Positions 33,059-45,306 of a stretch of DNA of 64,000 bases are shown piece after piece. The position numbers and the translations under genes were made by a program. The notes beneath the pieces are model-generated. The model was not told the origin of the DNA. It made no database searches and saw nothing but the letters and a program-made list of their open reading frames with translations. The DNA comes from Phyllostachys edulis (Eukaryota; Streptophyta; Magnoliopsida; Poales; Poaceae). The stretch spans positions 59,828,611 to 59,892,610 of the forward strand of contig CM070548.1 in the NCBI GenBank assembly GCA_036346405.1, read 5' to 3'. The first letter of the stretch is position 1. Each line of letters begins with the position of its first letter.

Positions 33059-35202
33059 TCGTCATCATCGATCGGCGTGTGAATCGGCCGTCCTGACCAC
33101 GGTCAATGAAGGTCGCAAAACGTAACGATGTTAGTAGAAATAAGCACTTTGGATATGGCGAGAATCTCGTATCTCCGGATGTGCGATGTAGATGACCGAC
33201 GGGGCGCTAAGTCTCGTATCTTAACACGCGAGACGGTACAAGTGAGGCATCCCGACGGACTGTGGCGGAAGAACGACATGATGCTAGCGGAATGTAAGGC
33301 ATAACTAAAAAACAGAACGTAGATTTGTACATAACTTACCTCCCCACCGATCTAGCCCGCGGATGACCGACGGGGAACGCTACGACACTGACTGGACTCG
33401 CTAGGTCGTGGTGACCTAGCGGGTGAGCACAACCCCCCACTTGGTGCCCGATGCGCAGGACGTCGTCCGTCGAACGACCACAGCTCAAGTTATTTGTTAC
33501 GTTCTTCATCTCCGCGTAGATGTAGTTCAAAGTTTTCATCATCCCCATCGGTGATGTGTCTGGGTTGCGGATGGTGGCCTCCGATGCACTAAAGATGCAT
33601 TGCGCCTACTTCAACTGTAGTGACATACATAACAGGTTCATTAACTAAGAGTACGAATATCGTCAATAAAACGACCAGAGATTGTAAGTGTCTTACGGTG
33701 TCGTCATCTTGCAATTACTGGACGATCGTATGTGATAAAGTGTGGAGGGTCTGGCTGCGTCTCGTATCACCTACTCCAGGCGCTCCGGTGGAGGAATGGT
33801 GATTCTTACGTCTGTCCGTGGCACGTACCACTCTATGTACGCACCGTACATCTCAACGTTGTACGGACGCTGCTCACGTGAGACCTCCAAGTGCGCCCTT
33901 TCCGTCTATGTCATAGTCCACTATGCTGGACTGGTCGCTAGTCCTGAATATGCCCACCCTGCCTCAATTGCCTGCATTTTCGAACGGATTGATGTTAGAA
34001 AAGAAGATGTAGGAACTATAAACATTACTCGGATAAAGTTTGACTTGCAGGTGTACGGCTCGCGGCAGGAGCCTGCCGTCAGAGGGCATGACCTGGTGCA
34101 CACCAAACTATCGCATTACGAGCTGCGACGCGTAAGGCTCCACCATATGTGTGAACACCAAATGGCAGTCCGTTGTCCACAGCCCTGCGTCCCAGATGCA
34201 TTGCACGGAAAGTCCGTGTGACGCTACCGTGCACACGAACTGTGGATACCATGGATTCCATATGATGTCACTCTCGTGCAATGACTTGAATTCGTTGTGG
34301 AACAACGAGTAGCACCGCTTCTGTGCATCCCTGGCTCCGTGAGACAAAATAGCGATCCATCGTAAGCCCATGGTGGGCCCGCTTATCGTGTCGTCGGGGT
34401 GTCTGGTGCACGCTTTCTCGTTGGACGTCTGCCCAACATGAAAGTGTCCCAACTCCACAGTGCGAGAACGCGCGCAGCAGCTAGGTGAGGGGTACCACCG
34501 GTGCCGTCTTTAAGCGTCACACAACCCCCGGTATGTGGCGCAAAGAGCGACTGATCCCCATCTATACTGAGGCATTGGCCCAGCCTCCGTGTCAACCAAT
34601 GACTCGACGACGTGGATGAAGCTAGGGTAGCAAAAATCGTCTTGTGTGGTTGGAAGCAGGACCCAACCAAAGAGCTAAAGAAGGTAAGCAACGAGGTGCG
34701 TCCTAACGACCTCGTCAGGTGCACCCTACGGGTTATCACTGAACTGCCTCAACCAAGTCCGGGGGACACGACGTGCATGCTCCGGGAGAGGTTGGCCAAA
34801 CCGCTGCTCCAGCCTGGCATTCCAGTCCGCACCAGAGGGCTCGGAATAAGTGACTCACCCCAGATCGGGAGACCAGTCAACAACGAGACGTCTTGTAGAA
34901 TGACCGTCATCTCACCCCACCGAAAGTGGAAGGTGTGCGTCTCGGACCTCGACCCGTCAACAAGTGCCAACAGTAGGCTGGCGTCTAGAGTGAACTAGCA
35001 TCCGACAGAGACCAGCCTCGCAAGGGGCAACAAGCCCGTGTCCCGGAGGATCGGTACGTAACGATCGTCCGGCTCGATAATCCTCCCCGCCGAAGCGGCG
35101 AGGCGGAGGGCCATCGGCATCACCGGCGATCCACAGCTTGCACTGGTGGTCCTCATCGTAGAAGTGTTCCAGAAGCTCCGGTAGAGACATGACTTGTAAC
35201 AT

Positions 35203-36470
35203 ATGGAATAGAGGGAATATTAGTGAGAAGGTTGCTAATGATCATAAAATACTGTAAATTAAAAATACGACCAAACTAACACTACAAATTCATGTACACT
35301 AATTTAGTAGTACAAAATTAAATACGACTATTTAAACATGACTAAATTAATTATGGCAAATTGCGTACTAACAATTAAAAAAGCATGTGTGTGTTGATCC
35401 CTATTCTTTCCCTTTGCTTAAAAAAAATTAATTGCATATGTGTGTGTTCATTGCATGGTGTGTGTATACTTAAATACCTACCAACTACTTGCTTGCATGG
35501 CGGCCGATTGCTGCATGCATGGCCAGCAGTGCATGCATGAATAATTAGTTGTATGCAATGATGATGCTTTCCATGAAAATTACCCTTTAAAACTAATTAA
35601 TTAAGACAAACTAATTAATTACAACTAATTATTTTGTAACTAATTAACCTCACCTCAATAATTATACACGTTAATCCCTGTTCTTTCCCTTTGCTTTTTT
35701 TTTTTTGCATATGTGCGTGTTCATTTGCATGGTGCATGTATACTTGAATACCTAGCATACATGGGACTCCTAAAGTCAAAATGATTTCCCTCTGAAAATC
35801 TCGTAACGCTAATTACATGGGACTAACAACGTCAAACTAAGTAAATGCATGTAAAATTACAACTACTTAAGTACGCATCCACTTCAAAATTTCTACAAAA
35901 ATTCAAAACGCCTATAATAGGTGCACCTAGAAAAATCGATGGAGATACAAATTACATACGAATGACGGCGGTTAATAACGCTGAAATATCCTAAAAAATA
36001 TAATCGACAGAGTAAGAGAGCGAGCGAAAGAGCGAGCAAGCGAGCGACTATGAAATGAAATCGCGCTCGCTTGCTCTCTAATTTATAGCCGTTGCGGAAG
36101 GGAATCCTTCTCCCCCGCACGCTAATTAAGTTTGCCATGCATGCACATGCAGGAGACGGGATTTGATGGGGGAGACAACGATTAGATGGAGGTGACGGGA
36201 CGATGCGACATCGTTTTTCAGTGGAAAAGGGGGAGAGGAGGGTTGGCGGGAGGGGGAGGGGACAGCGCACAACGGACGACATGGCGTTTCCGCATGGCGA
36301 TTGTGCGGCAACGAACGACGTGGCGGGTGGGTGAGGCGTTCTTGCACGGTGTCCATGTGGCAACAAGCGACGTGGCGGGCAAGCAACGGCCACTGCACGG
36401 GGGCTGTGCAGCAATGGAGCTATATTTGCAAAAAAAAATTCAGAAACAGTCATTCCTATAAATACGAGGT
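35203..36470 (-). promoter_or_regulatory. Presumed 5' leader/promoter of the PMD element
   Basis: Upstream of the PMD start on the minus strand. It contains a TATA-like CTATAAATTAGAGAG on the minus strand near 36088, a GAGC-rich purine repeat (36020-36052) and AT-rich probable intron sequence. A 263-codon minus-strand open frame (36684-35893) runs through it but has no known motif and biased composition; I do not call it a gene. Confidence 0.35.
35395..35753. repeat. Imperfect direct duplication, ~80-bp arms
   Basis: 35395-35480 and 35672-35753 share TTCTTTCCCTTTGCTT, GCATATGTG, GTGTTCAT, TTGCATGGTG, GTATACTT and AATACCTA in the same order. The arms are 276 bp apart. Possibly a decayed internal duplication of the PMD leader. 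Confidence 0.65.
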
Positions 36471-36720
36471 GAAAAGGTGCCAATACGACCAAAAATTCCA
36501 TATAGCTGTCCCGTACTCCCTTCCAGCGTCCAAATACGACTGCACGAGTGTAATGAAGGCACCGCAAATGCTTTGGCTTCTTCGCATCCTTCCCCACTCG
36601 GTTGACTCGATCCCCCTTATCTGACGCTCCATGATCATGTCTTCCTCCTCTATTCCTAGATCTCCTCTTGGATGCCCACTCCAATCACCACCGCTTGACC
36701 ACTCTATCTCCTGTTTGTGA

Positions 36721-36752
36721 TTGCTTCGACTCCTCTCTCTCTCTCTCCCCCT
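36721..36752 (+). repeat. CT microsatellite
   Basis: CTCTCTCTCTCTCT followed by CCCCCTCTC in a non-coding stretch. Confidence 0.8.
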
Positions 36753-36935
36753 CTCTTGGCTCGCGAGGAGATCGATGGTGTTGGGGAGGAGCCGACGCGA
36801 AGGATGTGTGCGAATGTTGGAGGGAGCTGGGTTCAGCGGAAAGGGCAGGCGACGAGCACCGACTAGGCTCGCCCTAGTCAAATCCTAGCCTACTGACGTC
36901 GAGGTACCTGCCTTCTCCTCCTCATCCACACTCTT

Positions 36936-37271
36936 AGGGGGTGTTTGGATCGCTATATGCTCGCAATTTGCCCGGTGAAGACCTCTGTCTTGTTGCCTAC
37001 TCTCGTTTGCTTCATTGCCTAGCAGTGCCGCTTCGGTCAGTGGCAAAAGCGAGCGCTGAGGAGCTTGCCTCCCAGACTCCATCCACTCTTAATTCCCTCG
37101 ATCCAACGGTCTATTTTTCGTTCACCAATTCGAGCCTGACCTTTCGGCCAAACAACTCATCTTGAGTTTGCACGGCGGGCAAAAATCATCTACTTTCCAG
37201 GCTACCTCCAGACACCACTTTTTCTCAGACATGAAATCCAGGGCACCAACCAAATAGGCCCTATACTCGTC
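36936..37271 (-). mobile_element. MITE-like element related to the one at 3028
   Basis: Read on the minus strand from 37271 it starts TAGGGCCTATTTGGTTGGTG and for about 110 bases parallels the element at 3028 (AAAAAGTGGTG, TGGAGGTAGCCT, GTAGATGATTTTTG). The other end reads TAGGGGGTGTTTGG, a short inverted partner. About 336 bp; no clear TSD. Confidence 0.5.
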
Positions 37272-37289
37272 GTAAACCGCCGCTTCCTT

Positions 37290-37640
37290 CTCCTCTGGTA
37301 GGTTGTTGCATTTTCTCAATTTTGTTTGCACCCCCTTTCTAATTTGTTGCACATAATGCTTAAAATTGTTGCATCATCGTTGTTGTAGCACTTTGACAAA
37401 TTTGTTGCAAGTGTATTTCTCAACCATGTTGCAGCCCCTTTCTAATTTGTTGCACATAGTGCTTGCATGGAGTATTTTTTATTGTTGTGATATTGATGTA
37501 TCAAATATTGTGACAAGGTGTTTTTTGTCGTGGCCTATTTTCTCCGTTGTTGCATGATCTACCCTAGTTGTTACAACCCTTCCAAAAAAATGTTGCAACA
37601 ATTATTTTAGATGGTATCACTATTATTTTCAAGTGTTGCA
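37290..37640. repeat. Cluster of GTTGCA words
   Basis: At least ten copies of TTGCA, mostly as TGTTGCA or TTTGTTGCA, occur irregularly, with two longer copies of CCCCTTTCTAATTTGTTGCA (37330 and 37436). This looks like a transposon subterminal motif array or a decayed tandem repeat. Non-coding. Confidence 0.55.
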
Positions 37641-38530
37641 ACGTTGTAATATTGAAATTAGTTTGGTCGAGATATTTGAACTAGTTTTAAAGCGCGGCTA
37701 GGTTTATACTCATGGTTTCATGTAATTTTCGGTGTGAATATGACTTTTTCCAATCTTTTTTCTTGGCATTGTATTGTTATCTATGTATTTTATTGCATAT
37801 ATAAATTAAAATTATTACACACATTGTATACGAATGTTACGCTCTGACGTCATTTATAAAATACACCAAACACTAGTTGCTCACTTTTCTTTTTTTTACA
37901 GTGGACGCCGCCGCTAGTTTCCCTTGAGTTTGCAGACCACCGATTGCATGCAAACCGCACCGGACGGAATCTATCTATCCATGGCCGATCGATTTGGTGC
38001 AAGTGTGGAACAAAAAATGTATCATGGCACCGTCTAGCGTGGCATGTCGGCTTTTTCCCACATTTTTGACTTGTTGGGTTTATGATCCAATGAACTAAGT
38101 CAAAATTTGGCATAGTCAAAACTTAGGCAAAGATAAAATTATGCAAAATAAACATTGTTTTGATTGCGGCTAAGCCAAATTTTGGCGTTACCAAAATTTT
38201 GGTGGGAGAGTTCATCACCCTCGGATTGTCCATGTGTGACTTTCGATTTCGTTGGTGTTACCAATTTTTTGTTGGCATTACCAAATATTGATAGTAAATC
38301 AAACGATAGACAATTTTCATTGATGTTATCAAAATTTAATTTGGTTCATGTTGGTAACAAATCAAATAGGCCATTTTTCCTAGCCAAGGGGGATATGGTA
38401 AAAATTTTTTCCCGATGTGACTTTTCATAGTTTTTTAAGAGCTAGATTTGATAGCCATCCTGTATTCTTGTCATTCGGCCTTGGTTCAATTATCTCCTCT
38501 ATTGAATTGAGTTGGTGTTAACCATGGGAC
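37641..38530. other. Intergenic, no gene seen
   Basis: AT-rich. Near 38105-38330 there are several copies of CAAAATTTTGG-like and TACCAAAA words, probably from another MITE, but no boundaries can be fixed. Confidence 0.4.
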
Positions 38531-39060
38531 TAGGGTGTCAACGGATTGAATACGAATCGAATAATGGTCTTTTCGTATTCGTATTCATATTTTTTAAACC
38601 AATATGAATATAAATTCGAATATTATCGAATACGAATCGAATGTTTTAACAAATACGAATACATACTCAATTCGGTCGGATTCAGATATCCTTGTAACTT
38701 ACGTAATTGCAATATAATACTTTATCCTCGTTTATATATTTCACCTAAAAACATGAATTCATATTAAATAAAAAAAATACTCATCCAACTAATTAGCCAT
38801 ACCGCAATAAAATATGTATATTGTTTTATCGAATTTGAATACAAATACAAATAGTGTGGATAAAATGACATTTCGGATGGCAAAAGTCCATACCATATTC
38901 GTATCCATTTTTTAATGCAAATGCGAATCTTGAATCTGAATCTGAATACGAATAGGGGAGAAAATTTTTATCAGATGTAAAAAAATCAAAACCATATTCG
39001 CTATCAACCGAATTCGGATGCTGAATAAAACAGATAATTCAGATTCGATTGACGCCCCTA
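38531..39060. mobile_element. Non-autonomous hAT element, 530 bp, with perfect 8-bp TSD
   Basis: The left end TAGGGTGTCAACGGATTGAA and the inverted right end TAGGGGCGTCAATCGAATCT are terminal repeats. The octamer CATGGGAC occurs on both sides (38523-38530 and 39061-39068). The interior is AT-rich and dominated by words like GAATACGAATCGAAT in both orientations, also seen in the hAT-like element at 17557. No coding capacity. Confidence 0.93.
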
Positions 39061-39379
39061 CATGGGACGAAGGAGACAATAGCGTTGACTAACGATGGCA
39101 AGTTATGCCTCGATGTTTCTAGAAGCTGAAGTTGAGACCTCCGGTTTGTTTTAGATTTTTGCGTAGAGGTGGCTAGATGGGCGTGCTAGTGAAGCCGCCC
39201 AAAACATAACTTGTTGGCCGACCACTTGTTCATGGTAGTCTTGACAGCACTGCGGGTCATGCTGCGTGCTTGGACCGCTACTACACGGTGGGCTGGCCCA
39301 AGACAACCACGAGCTCGGCTTGACCCATCATCCTGCCCCAGCGTCTTTGAGGCCGAGGCCAGTGGTCGCCAAAGTGCCC

Positions 39380-39835
39380 AGCCCGTAGAGGAGCGCCGAA
39401 AGGGAGGGAGGAGGAGCGGCAAGCCAGCGAGGAAGGGAGGGACCCAGGGGGAGACGGTGCCGACGTGGAGGGAGGAGAAGGCGGCAGAGCCGGCCCGGGA
39501 AGGAGGGAGCCGGGAGCCAGGAGGACGAGGACGAGGAGGAAAGGAGGTGGAGGAGGAGGAGAGGAGGTAGAGGAGGAGGGGGGCGGCGGCAGACGCAGGA
39601 GGAGGAGGCGAGCAGGGGCGGCTTGGCGTGGAGGGAGGAGAAGGTGGCGAGGCTGGCTTGGGAAGGAGGGAGTCGAGAGGAGGAGGAGGAGAGAAGGTGG
39701 TGGTGGTGGAGGAGGGGCGGCACTGGCATAGAGGGAGGAGGCCGGGAAGGGCGATCTTGGCGTGGAGGCGGCGGGAGAAGCAGGCGTCTTGCGCTCGAGG
39801 CCGTCGGGCACACTCATGCGTCTTGACGCGAGGGC
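39380..39835. repeat. Purine-rich (GGA)n-like imperfect repeat
   Basis: GC-rich, strand-asymmetric stretch; copies of CGTGGAGGGAGGAGAAGG occur at 39464 and 39627 (163 bp apart) and a diverged GAGGGAGGAGGCC at 39731. The long proline/serine- and glycine-rich frames on both strands are compositional. It lies in the 5' leader of hAT number 2. Confidence 0.7.
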
Positions 39836-41644
39836 AGGCCACGCGTGGGGAGAAAGGGGGCATGGGTAGTCGGGTAGGCGGTCGGGCAGTGGGCCACAAC
39901 GGGCTCATGGGCCTTGCCTCGCATGACACAACCCGACTAGAATATGCCCGTTGGGCCTTTTTTGCCCTCTTTTTTTTTTTACCATTTTTGACCGTTTAAC
40001 CCTTTAAAAATAGAAAAAAATTTCAAACAAACCCGATTTTTTTTCTACAAATAGCCACCATACCCCCCTCATTTAGCACCCATCCATTCCTCAATCTCTC
40101 TTTCAAATTCTGCTGAGCAAATTCAAATTCGTTGTGAGATAATTTGGCAAAATTCAAAAAAACTTTGCCAAATTTTGAAAAATTCATTTTTCGGCAGTAA
40201 GTCAGCAAAAGATGTACAATTCTATTTTTTGCATACTTTTTATTGTTAGTATTTTTTATGCTAAGATGAAAGTAATAATAGTGTTAGTTTCGATTTTGCA
40301 TTTTTCGTTATGGACAGTTACGGCAACTTTACTCTTAGTGATTATGGACTTTCACCAGAGGAAATTGCATCCATGGAGGCTATTGCGGCTGCCTCAAACT
40401 AATCGAAAGGGCAAGACGGAGTTCAGTCATCAGGCTCCACGGCAGCATCTTCGTCGGTGACCACCGGTGCAAAGAGGTCGAGACCGTCTACATCGAGAGT
40501 GTGGTATAATTTCGAAAGGACAACCAAGCCAGACACATAGGGAAATCAGGTACCATATGCTATTTGCAAAATTTGTCACAATAAATTGTCTACACGGTCT
40601 ACAGTTGGATCGGGGCACTTGTTTAGACATGCTAAAAGATGTAAGGCCAAGCAAGGATTGGTGATGAGGTAGACGCAATTGCAAAGACAACCCCGACCAG
40701 ATGCAGTGCGTGGTCGAACTACAATCCTGAGGTAGCTCGTCAATTTCACTATCATTTAATTGCTTCTGAGGATTTACCGTTAGGTTTTGGGGAGTCTATT
40801 GCTTTCCAAAATTACATTAGGATTGCGCATAATCCTAGATTTTCTGTCGTTTCTAGATAGACAACAACTAGGGATCTAATAAAATACTACAATGAACGCC
40901 ATAATAAAATAAAGGAACTATTTAGTACGTGCACATTTCCGGTGGCCCTGACCTCGGACATATGGAGTGGTCGAGCTAGGGAGGAGTATCTTAGTGTAGT
41001 TGCTTATTATGTTAATGACGACTGGGTAATAGAGAAAAGAATTATAGGTCTGAAATTCATTGATGTAGCACAGACGAGTGAGAATATTGCGGACTGTATT
41101 ATCAAAGTCATGGAAGACTTTGGTCTTACAGACAAAATATTCTCAATTACTTTAGACAATGCCGCTTCGAACTTTAGGGCCATAGATATTCTTACTCCAG
41201 TGTTGAGTACATACGCCAATTCTTTCTTGCTATATCAGCGACGCGCTTGTCATATTATTAAGGGTAAAGTCCATTTTTCAACCTTGAACTTTTCAAAAAG
41301 TCTGGAAAACAACCTTGAAGTCGAAAACCAGACATCGTAGGACCTCTACGTTTGCAAACCGGACAAAATGGGCCCCGCGCCTCTTCCACCCTGGTTTTGT
41401 GCTCACGTGGCGGTCCACCTGGCACCCTGTATAACACATGTGCGGCTTCAGCCCTTGTGCAGAAACCCTACTCTTCTTTCGCTCATTGTCGTCTGGCGGT
41501 GGTGCAGTGGCGGCTGGCTCGGGAGGCGCCGACTGGAGTTGCGCTAAGGGCGACGACGGTCGATTGGAGGGAGTTTCCTTGATGATTCAATAGCGCAAGG
41601 CCATTGCAGATCTGTGGCAAAATCGTGAAGGTGAGTGTTGATGC

Positions 41645-41878
41645 ATTTCGGGATTTAGGGATTTTAGGGTTATGGGGATTTGGGGATTTTAGGGTTCGTG
41701 GGGATTTGGCGATTTAGGGATTTTAGGGTTCTGGGGATTTGGGGATTTTAGGGTTCGTGGGGATTTGGTGATTTAGGGATTTTAGGGTTTGTGGGCATTT
41801 CGGGATTTAGGGATTTTATGGTTCGTGGGGATTTCGGGATTTCGGGATTTTAGGGTTCATGGCGATTTGGGTATTTAC
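41645..41878 (+). repeat. Minisatellite of TTTAGGG-containing units
   Basis: About seven units, alternating roughly 26 and 33 bp, built from GGGGATTTGG, GATTTAGGGATTTTAGGG and TTCGT. TTTAGGG, the plant telomere heptamer, occurs repeatedly but not as a pure array. It sits in the transposase leader of MULE number 2 and has no counterpart in MULE number 1. Confidence 0.85.
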
Positions 41879-41961
41879 AACATTATGCAGTCGGCAGTTA
41901 CTATATTAGATTAGAGATTTCTTATGGATGTTACTAATTTGCTAGTTGCATGCATGTAGGG

Positions 41962-44900
41962 ATGGATGTTGTGGACACTCTCTCGTTTCGATTTCACTTC
42001 AATGGCAAGTTTATACATGATGGTAAGGACTTGCATTCTTATGGTGGAGTCGGAGGAATGTCTTACATAGAGCGTGATAAGATGTCATTACGAGATCAAT
42101 GGACACCTCAAGGACCACTTGCGATGTTGTTGAAGGATGTTCTTGCATTGGTTGTTCGAGGAAAGATTTGGGCAATGGGTTGAGGGTTTTGGTGGACGAT
42201 AAGGCATGCCAAACAAATGTCTGATTGTATTGTGGAAGGAGGTGTTACCGAAATATATGTGGAAGCACCAACAGCTGCAGAGGATTCTGAAGATGAAGCT
42301 GAGACTGAGAAGGAAGATAGTGACTATGAGGATGAGACTGAGGCAATGACTCTAGGAGCAGAGGATGACGATGACTGCACCATTGTTGGCTCTAAGGAAG
42401 TAAGCATTGTGACTTCAACACCAGAGCAAAGAAAGGAATTAGAAGCAGTGGAGAGGTTTTACAGCCCTCTCAGGAGTCAGAGCAAGCAAGATGGTCAAGG
42501 TTGTGGGAATGATAAAGTAGTGGAGAGGATGCAGAGACAAGAGGATGGTGAGAGCTCTGACAGTGACTACATTCTTGGTGACTATTGTACATCAGAGGAA
42601 GATGAGGAAGCATTACTTATCATGAAACAATTCAAAGAGTTCAAGAAGAAGATGAAGGCTGGTGAAATACCTAATCTTGATGATATGCCATTCGATGGTG
42701 CCCCTATACAGTCAAGATGTGCAAATGGGGACAAGTAGAAGAGGAGGGTAATGGAACTCCTTATCTTTGACAAAGAATCAAGATGATGACTCAATTCTTT
42801 GAGGTAGCAGTGAGGAGAGTTGGTGAGGAAGGACTCTAAGTACCCTAGGTTTGACCCAAAGAGGGTTGTGCCAACATTCTCCCTAGGAATGAAATTTGGA
42901 GACAAGCGGTTGTTCAAGGAAGCAATCATCAAATATGGCTTGGGCCCGCGAGGAAGTTAATTAAGTTTGTGAAGGATGAGGGTGATGAGTAATGGCAAAG
43001 TGTATTTGGAACAATGTCCCTGGTTTTGTCTGTTGGCCACTAACACCAGAAGTACTAGCTGGCAAATCACCAACTTCAATGATGTGCACAAATGTCCTCC
43101 AAGAAGAGACAACAAGCTTGTAACTGCAGGAAGGATTGCTGACAAATTTGAGAATTTGATTAGAGCAAACCCTACATGGAGACTACAGAACATAAAAGCC
43201 ACAGTACAGGAGGAAATGTTTGCAGATGTCAGCATCCCAAAATGCAAGAGAGCCAAGAAGATAGTGATGCAAAGGATCCTGGATGCAACCAAAGATGAAT
43301 ACTCTAGAGTGTTTGACTATCAGCTAGAACTATTGAGGAGCAACCCAGGCAGCACAATAGTGGTGAAGCTTGTCAATGAGGGTGCTGAGAACCCCACATT
43401 CCAAAGAATGTACATCTGTCTTGAAGCATGCAAGAAGGGCTTTATAGCTGGGTGTAGGAAGGTTATTGGGCTAGATGGTTGCTTCTTCAAAGGAGCTACC
43501 AATGGTGAACTCCTTTGTGCTATTGGAAGGGATGCAAACAACCAATTGTATCCCATAGCCTAAGCGATTGTGGAGAAGGAGACAAATGATAGTTGGGATT
43601 GGTTTTGTTATCTCCTTTTCAAAGATGTAAGGGTTACGGATGGTGAGGATGGGTCATCATGTCCGATCAAAGCAAAAGGTTAGTGAAATTGCATGTTCAT
43701 TACTTATGTACTACATAATGTGTTGCTAACTAACTAATTGCATGTTCATTACTTATCGCAGGACTTTTGAATCTTTGTTCAAACTGGGCTCCTAATCTTG
43801 AGAACAGAGGCGTGCTAGACATGTCTATGCCAATTGGAGGAAGACATTCAAGGATAGGGAGTGGCGAGAAAAAGTTACGGAGATGTGCCAAGTCACCTTG
43901 CATAAGCCTTTTCAACCTGGCCAGGGCAAAATTGGCCCAAAGCACGCGTGAAGGGGCTCAGGCGTTGATGAACACTGACCCACACCATTAGAGCAGGGCT
44001 TGGTTCAGGTTATGTTCTAACTATGATTCTGTTGATAACAACATGTGTGAATCTTTCAATAAATGGATAGTTGAGGCAAGGTATCTGCCAATTATTAGTA
44101 TGCTAGAGGCCATTAGGTGTAAGGTCATGGTTAGAATCCAATTGAATAGAGAAAAGGCAGAGAAGTGGCAAGGCATCGTATGCCCCAACATTTTGAAGAA
44201 ACTCAATGCATATATAACTGAATCTGGGTATTGCCATGCAATATTCAATGGAAATGATTCATTTGAAGTCAAGCATCGTGATCAAAGATTTACAGTAAAC
44301 CTTCAAAACAAAACATGCTCTTGTAGATATTGGCAATTGTTAGGATTGCCATGTTGTCATGCCATATCATGCATATACTACAACACCAACATGCTAGATG
44401 ATTACATAGCCTCTCTGTTACTCAGTTGATGAGTTCAACAACACATATGAGCACTGTCTACAACCTGTGGAGGGTATGCATAGTTGGCCCACATCAGAGA
44501 AGCCACAACCACAAGCACCAAAATATGTTAGGATGCCAGGCAGGCCAAAGAAGGAAAGGAAAAGAGAGCCTCATGAGAAGCCCAAGGCCACAAGAGTCTC
44601 AAAAGTGGGAACTATCATTAGGTGCACATTTTGCAAAAGGACAGGCCACAACAAAGCTTCTTGCTCAAAGAGGAAAGAAACATTGGGTGCATCTAATACA
44701 AGTGCAAGAGATGCACCTGAAGATATCCCTCCTGCAGCACCATCTGCCATGGTAATGTGTCACTCTTGCTTCACTAATGCACCAGAATAGATTTTCTTCT
44801 CACATTGTCAATTGTCCTCGGTAATGATGCAAGGATCTAACAGAGCTCTGCAAGTGTAGGTAAAAAAAAGGGCAAGCCTACCTGCCAACTCAAAGGGCAA

Positions 44901-45306
44901 GAAGAAGTGCCCTGGGCCTAGGGTTGTGTACTCACAAAATTCTGCAACTACAATCCAGCATGTAAGCATATTCCAGTTTACTACATATATTTGACCCTGC
45001 TCAGTTGTAAGACTTAGCATTGTTCATTTGTTGTTGTAGTCTGGTGTGTCAAACGAAATGATCATCAACTCATCTGCTAAGGCTAGTGTGACAACATCAA
45101 AAGGTGGTTCTGCATCTATAAGGCTAGAGGCTACTGTCCCTACTTCTCAGGCCAGTTCATGTGCCACAATTCAACTCTCCTCTGGTCATGCTTCAGCTAA
45201 TGTCAGTGTTAGAGAGCCACCAAGGAAGAAACCTCCAAAAAAGAGGACAACAACTCATTCGAAGCTCCTCATGGCCATCAGTGATGTCAATAACAAGCAG
45301 CAGTGA
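41962..45306 (+). pseudogene. MURA-type transposase of MULE 2, nearly full-length but frameshifted
   Basis: Starts MDVVDTLSFRFHFNGKFIHD, parallel to the transposase at 6664. After a frameshift the acidic region follows (42217-42738). The MuDR N-terminal block RVVPTFSLGMKFGDKRLFKE is near 42865; 42976-43563 is intact and includes VIGLDGCFFKG (first catalytic Asp). The SDQ motif with the second Asp survives near 43660 in another frame, followed by a GGTTAG intron. 44043-44429 encodes NMCESFNKWIVEARYLP and a complete SWIM finger (CSCRYWQLLGLPCCHA). The CCHC knuckle CTFCKRTGHNKASC is near 44623. The last exon ends at 45306. Fewer lesions than MULE 1, and several are single-base. Confidence 0.88.

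Larger units (their letters stand above)
24198..35202 (-). pseudogene. Plant mobile domain (PMD, aminotransferase-like) gene split by a copia element
   Basis: On the minus strand 35190-33336 encodes pieces of a PMD protein: MSLPELLEHFYDEDHQCKLW, then SRSETHTFHFRWGEMTVILQ DVSLLTGLP near 34943-34866 (the PMD signature RPETHTFHLP.GEMT.TLQDV..L.GLP), WLTRRLGQCL, AARVLALWSWDTFMLGR, and YNVEMYGAYIEWYVPRTDVR near 33860. Many frameshifts and stops intervene. After the copia insertion (33063/24654) a Gln/Ser/Pro-rich tail follows (VYVGQSSSGFAVPP, HQDDMYAYQTLLGQTQPTSP), ending at 24198. PMD proteins occur as transposon-encoded accessory domains and as host genes (MAIN/MAIL); here the degenerate state and flanks suggest a transposon relic. 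Confidence 0.65.

Noticed and set aside
35893..36684. 263-codon minus-strand open frame
   Set aside because: No known motif, composition follows the local GC swing, and it overlaps a TATA-like box and the purine repeat of the PMD leader. It is more likely leader DNA that happens to be open.
39186..39929. 247-codon Pro/Ser-rich minus frame and several Gly/Glu-rich plus frames
   Set aside because: All arise from the (GGA)n-like purine repeat, which is open in most frames; no conserved domain.
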